From the NCBI GenBank assembly GCA_017383785.1, contig JAFNVD010000108.1:1-5620 (forward strand): a DNA stretch of 5,620 bases, written 5' to 3'. Below are positions 5,581 to 5,620 of the stretch, piece after piece (position 1 is the first letter of the stretch; every line of letters starts with the position of its first letter). Made by a program: the position numbers and the translations under genes. The DNA comes from Peptococcaceae bacterium (GTDB lineage: Bacteria; Bacillota; Peptococcia; Peptococcales; Peptococcaceae). Under the pieces are notes generated by a model. It saw nothing but the letters and a program-made list of their open reading frames with translations, searched no databases and was not told where the DNA came from.

Positions 5581-5620
5581 ACAGTTGTATTGCTTAATGG
5601 TTACTTTATGTACAATGAGA

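Overview
The window looks like the chromosome of a low-to-moderate GC Bacillota (Firmicute). The evidence is a glycine T-box leader controlling a two-gene glycyl-tRNA synthetase (separate alpha and beta chains), strong AGGAG-type ribosome binding sites, and a short RNase E/G. A member of the Negativicutes fits best with an RNase E/G gene plus glyQS and a T-box, but that placement is an inference. Most of the window is ordinary core-genome sequence.

Layout, left to right on the + strand: the 3' end of an RNase E/G family gene (1-219); a metallophosphoesterase overlapping it by an ATGA junction (216-938); a short perfect palindrome that looks like a dispersed repeat (945-966); ridA (1010-1390); a sigma-A type promoter (1405-1433) and a glycine-specific T-box riboswitch with its terminator (about 1440-1658); then glyQ (1718-2644) and glyS (2644-4713), joined by a one-base TAATG overlap. 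Beyond glyS lies a 143-base nested inverted repeat (4725-4867) followed by T-rich sequence. The last gene runs on the - strand, convergent with glyS (4882-5523). It encodes a small multi-pass membrane protein whose C-terminal third resembles the pore loop of two-TM potassium channels, but with a degenerate selectivity filter. A possible promoter at the right edge faces out of the window.

How the parts work together: glyQ and glyS make the alpha and beta chains of GlyRS. Their transcription is gated by the T-box, which reads the charging state of tRNA-Gly(GCC) through a GGC specifier and a UGGA bulge. RidA clears reactive enamine/imine intermediates that can damage PLP enzymes, including the glycine-forming serine hydroxymethyltransferase, so its position beside the glycine T-box is suggestive. 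The RNase and phosphoesterase genes are translationally coupled, but a shared function cannot be shown from sequence.

No mobile element, CRISPR array, tRNA or rRNA was seen. The least explained items are the nested inverted repeat after glyS and the channel-like membrane protein with the altered filter.
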